From Colletes latitarsis (lineage: Eukaryota > Arthropoda > Insecta > Hymenoptera > Colletidae): a DNA stretch of 64,000 bases. Every line of letters begins with the position of its first letter. Position 1 is the stretch's first letter. Position numbers and translations under genes: made by a program. Below are positions 63,501 through 64,000 of the stretch, piece by piece. The notes beneath the pieces are model-generated. The model worked only from the letters and a program-made list of their open reading frames with translations, ran no database searches and was not told the origin of the DNA. The stretch is taken from NCBI RefSeq assembly GCF_051014445.1, contig NC_135141.1, positions 8,122,001 to 8,186,000 of the forward strand, read 5' to 3'.

Positions 63501-64000
63501 TCCCGCATCTGGCTCATGTTTTTGCCTTTTTCGCAAACTTGTTGTCCAGATCCTGGGTTTCTTCGGGCTTGAATCACGTAGTCATGTGGTACCACACTGA
63601 AGAAGTCAATTAAACCAGGTTTCGATCAATATTTTATAGGATAACACCGGTTAGGTCTGGGTTAGGTCTGGGTTATGCCCGCATCTGGCTCATTATTTTG
63701 CATTGTCCGCATACTTGTTGATCAGATCCCGGGTTTTATCTGGCTCGAATCGCGTAGTAATGTGGTACCACACAGAAACAGACAAATAAACCAGGTATCA
63801 AATAATATTTTATAGGATAACACCGGTTAGGCCTGTGTTACGTCTGGGATATGCCCGCATCTGGCTCTTGATTATGCCTCGTCCGCAGACTTTTTGGCCA
63901 GATCCCGTGTTTGTTCTGGTTTCAATCACGTAGTAATGTGGTACCACCCTGAAACAGACAAATAAACCTGGTTTCAATCAGTATTTTATAGGATAACACC
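57545..64000 (+). repeat. 176-bp satellite array, right arm (about 37 monomers, runs off the window)
   Basis: This is the same monomer, orientation and phase as the left arm, resuming directly after the retrotransposon. The first bases (TGCCT then TGTCCGCAGAC) continue the monomer cut at 48085. The intact form of that monomer is seen at about 38925-38955, which predicts the empty site. The segment at 57.55-59 kb resembles 27.0-28.1 kb and 32.8-33.9 kb, sharing the rare CATGAGGTAACACAC variant. The segment at 60-63.4 kb belongs to the subfamily of 11-20 kb, with ATTGGATAACACAGG, CCTCGGGCTTGAATC and TTATACTTCCGCC variants. The array shows no sign of ending at 64000. Confidence 0.97.

Noticed and set aside
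1..64000. The array as the terminal telomere itself
   Set aside because: The 11-mer makes up only about 22 of 176 bp per monomer and never expands beyond two units in what I read.

Overview
The window is eukaryotic, most likely from an insect genome and quite possibly a hymenopteran. It contains no host gene that I can support. Two things fill it: a very long satellite array (1-48085 and 57545-64000) and one complete BEL/Pao LTR retrotransposon inserted in the array on the minus strand (48086-57544).

Satellite. The monomer is 176 bp. Direct measurement of the TCACGTAG landmark gives starts at 1, 177, 353 and 529. About 310 monomers lie head to tail, all in the same orientation. Each monomer has a 12-bp palindrome (TGTGGTACCACA), a strongly conserved AT-rich core around ATCAATATTTTATAGGATAA, and a tandem pair of an 11-bp G-rich unit, TTAGGTCTGGG or a close variant, followed by TTATGCCCGCATCTGG. 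The 11-mer begins with the arthropod telomere unit TTAGG. From memory it matches one of the longer telomere motifs reported in Hymenoptera, so the array may be telomere-derived or subtelomeric. The short open frames in the array start at TTG/GTG or lie in recurrent monomer phases, and I treat them as chance.

Array layout. 1-8.3 kb: mosaic of duplicated blocks at offsets of 704, about 2466, 2642, 3522 and 3874 bp. 8.3-11 kb: mixed monomers, including one deleted to 93 bp. 11-20 kb: a subfamily with CGTAATCATG, ATTTTACAGGATAACACC and GAAAACTTG variants, which reappears at 60-63.4 kb. 20-25.8 kb: mixed. 25.76-36.84 kb: two tandem copies of a 33-mer block of about 5.8 kb, with nested 528-bp and 1408-bp repeats. 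36.8-39.8 kb: pieces of the same families. 39.80-47.93 kb: a very recent tandem duplication of 4047 bp. 57.5-64 kb: the array resumes in phase after the insertion.

Retrotransposon. The element is 9459 bp with two 1535-bp LTRs (TG...CA). I find only seven substitutions between the LTRs. The target duplication is TGCCT, with a primer-binding site matching tRNA-Tyr and a polypurine tract. One uninterrupted 1765-codon gag-pol frame carries a gag domain, three zinc knuckles, aspartic protease, reverse transcriptase, RNase H, HHCC and DDE integrase, and a DUF5641-type tail, with every catalytic residue I can check present. Between pol and the 3' LTR is a second frame of 203 codons encoding a basic, nuclear-signal-bearing protein of unknown function that does not look like an envelope. 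The LTR has a CRE/TATA-like promoter and an AATAAA displayed in the loop of a perfect hairpin. The element looks young and possibly autonomous. Its only visible relation to the satellite is as an insertion site.
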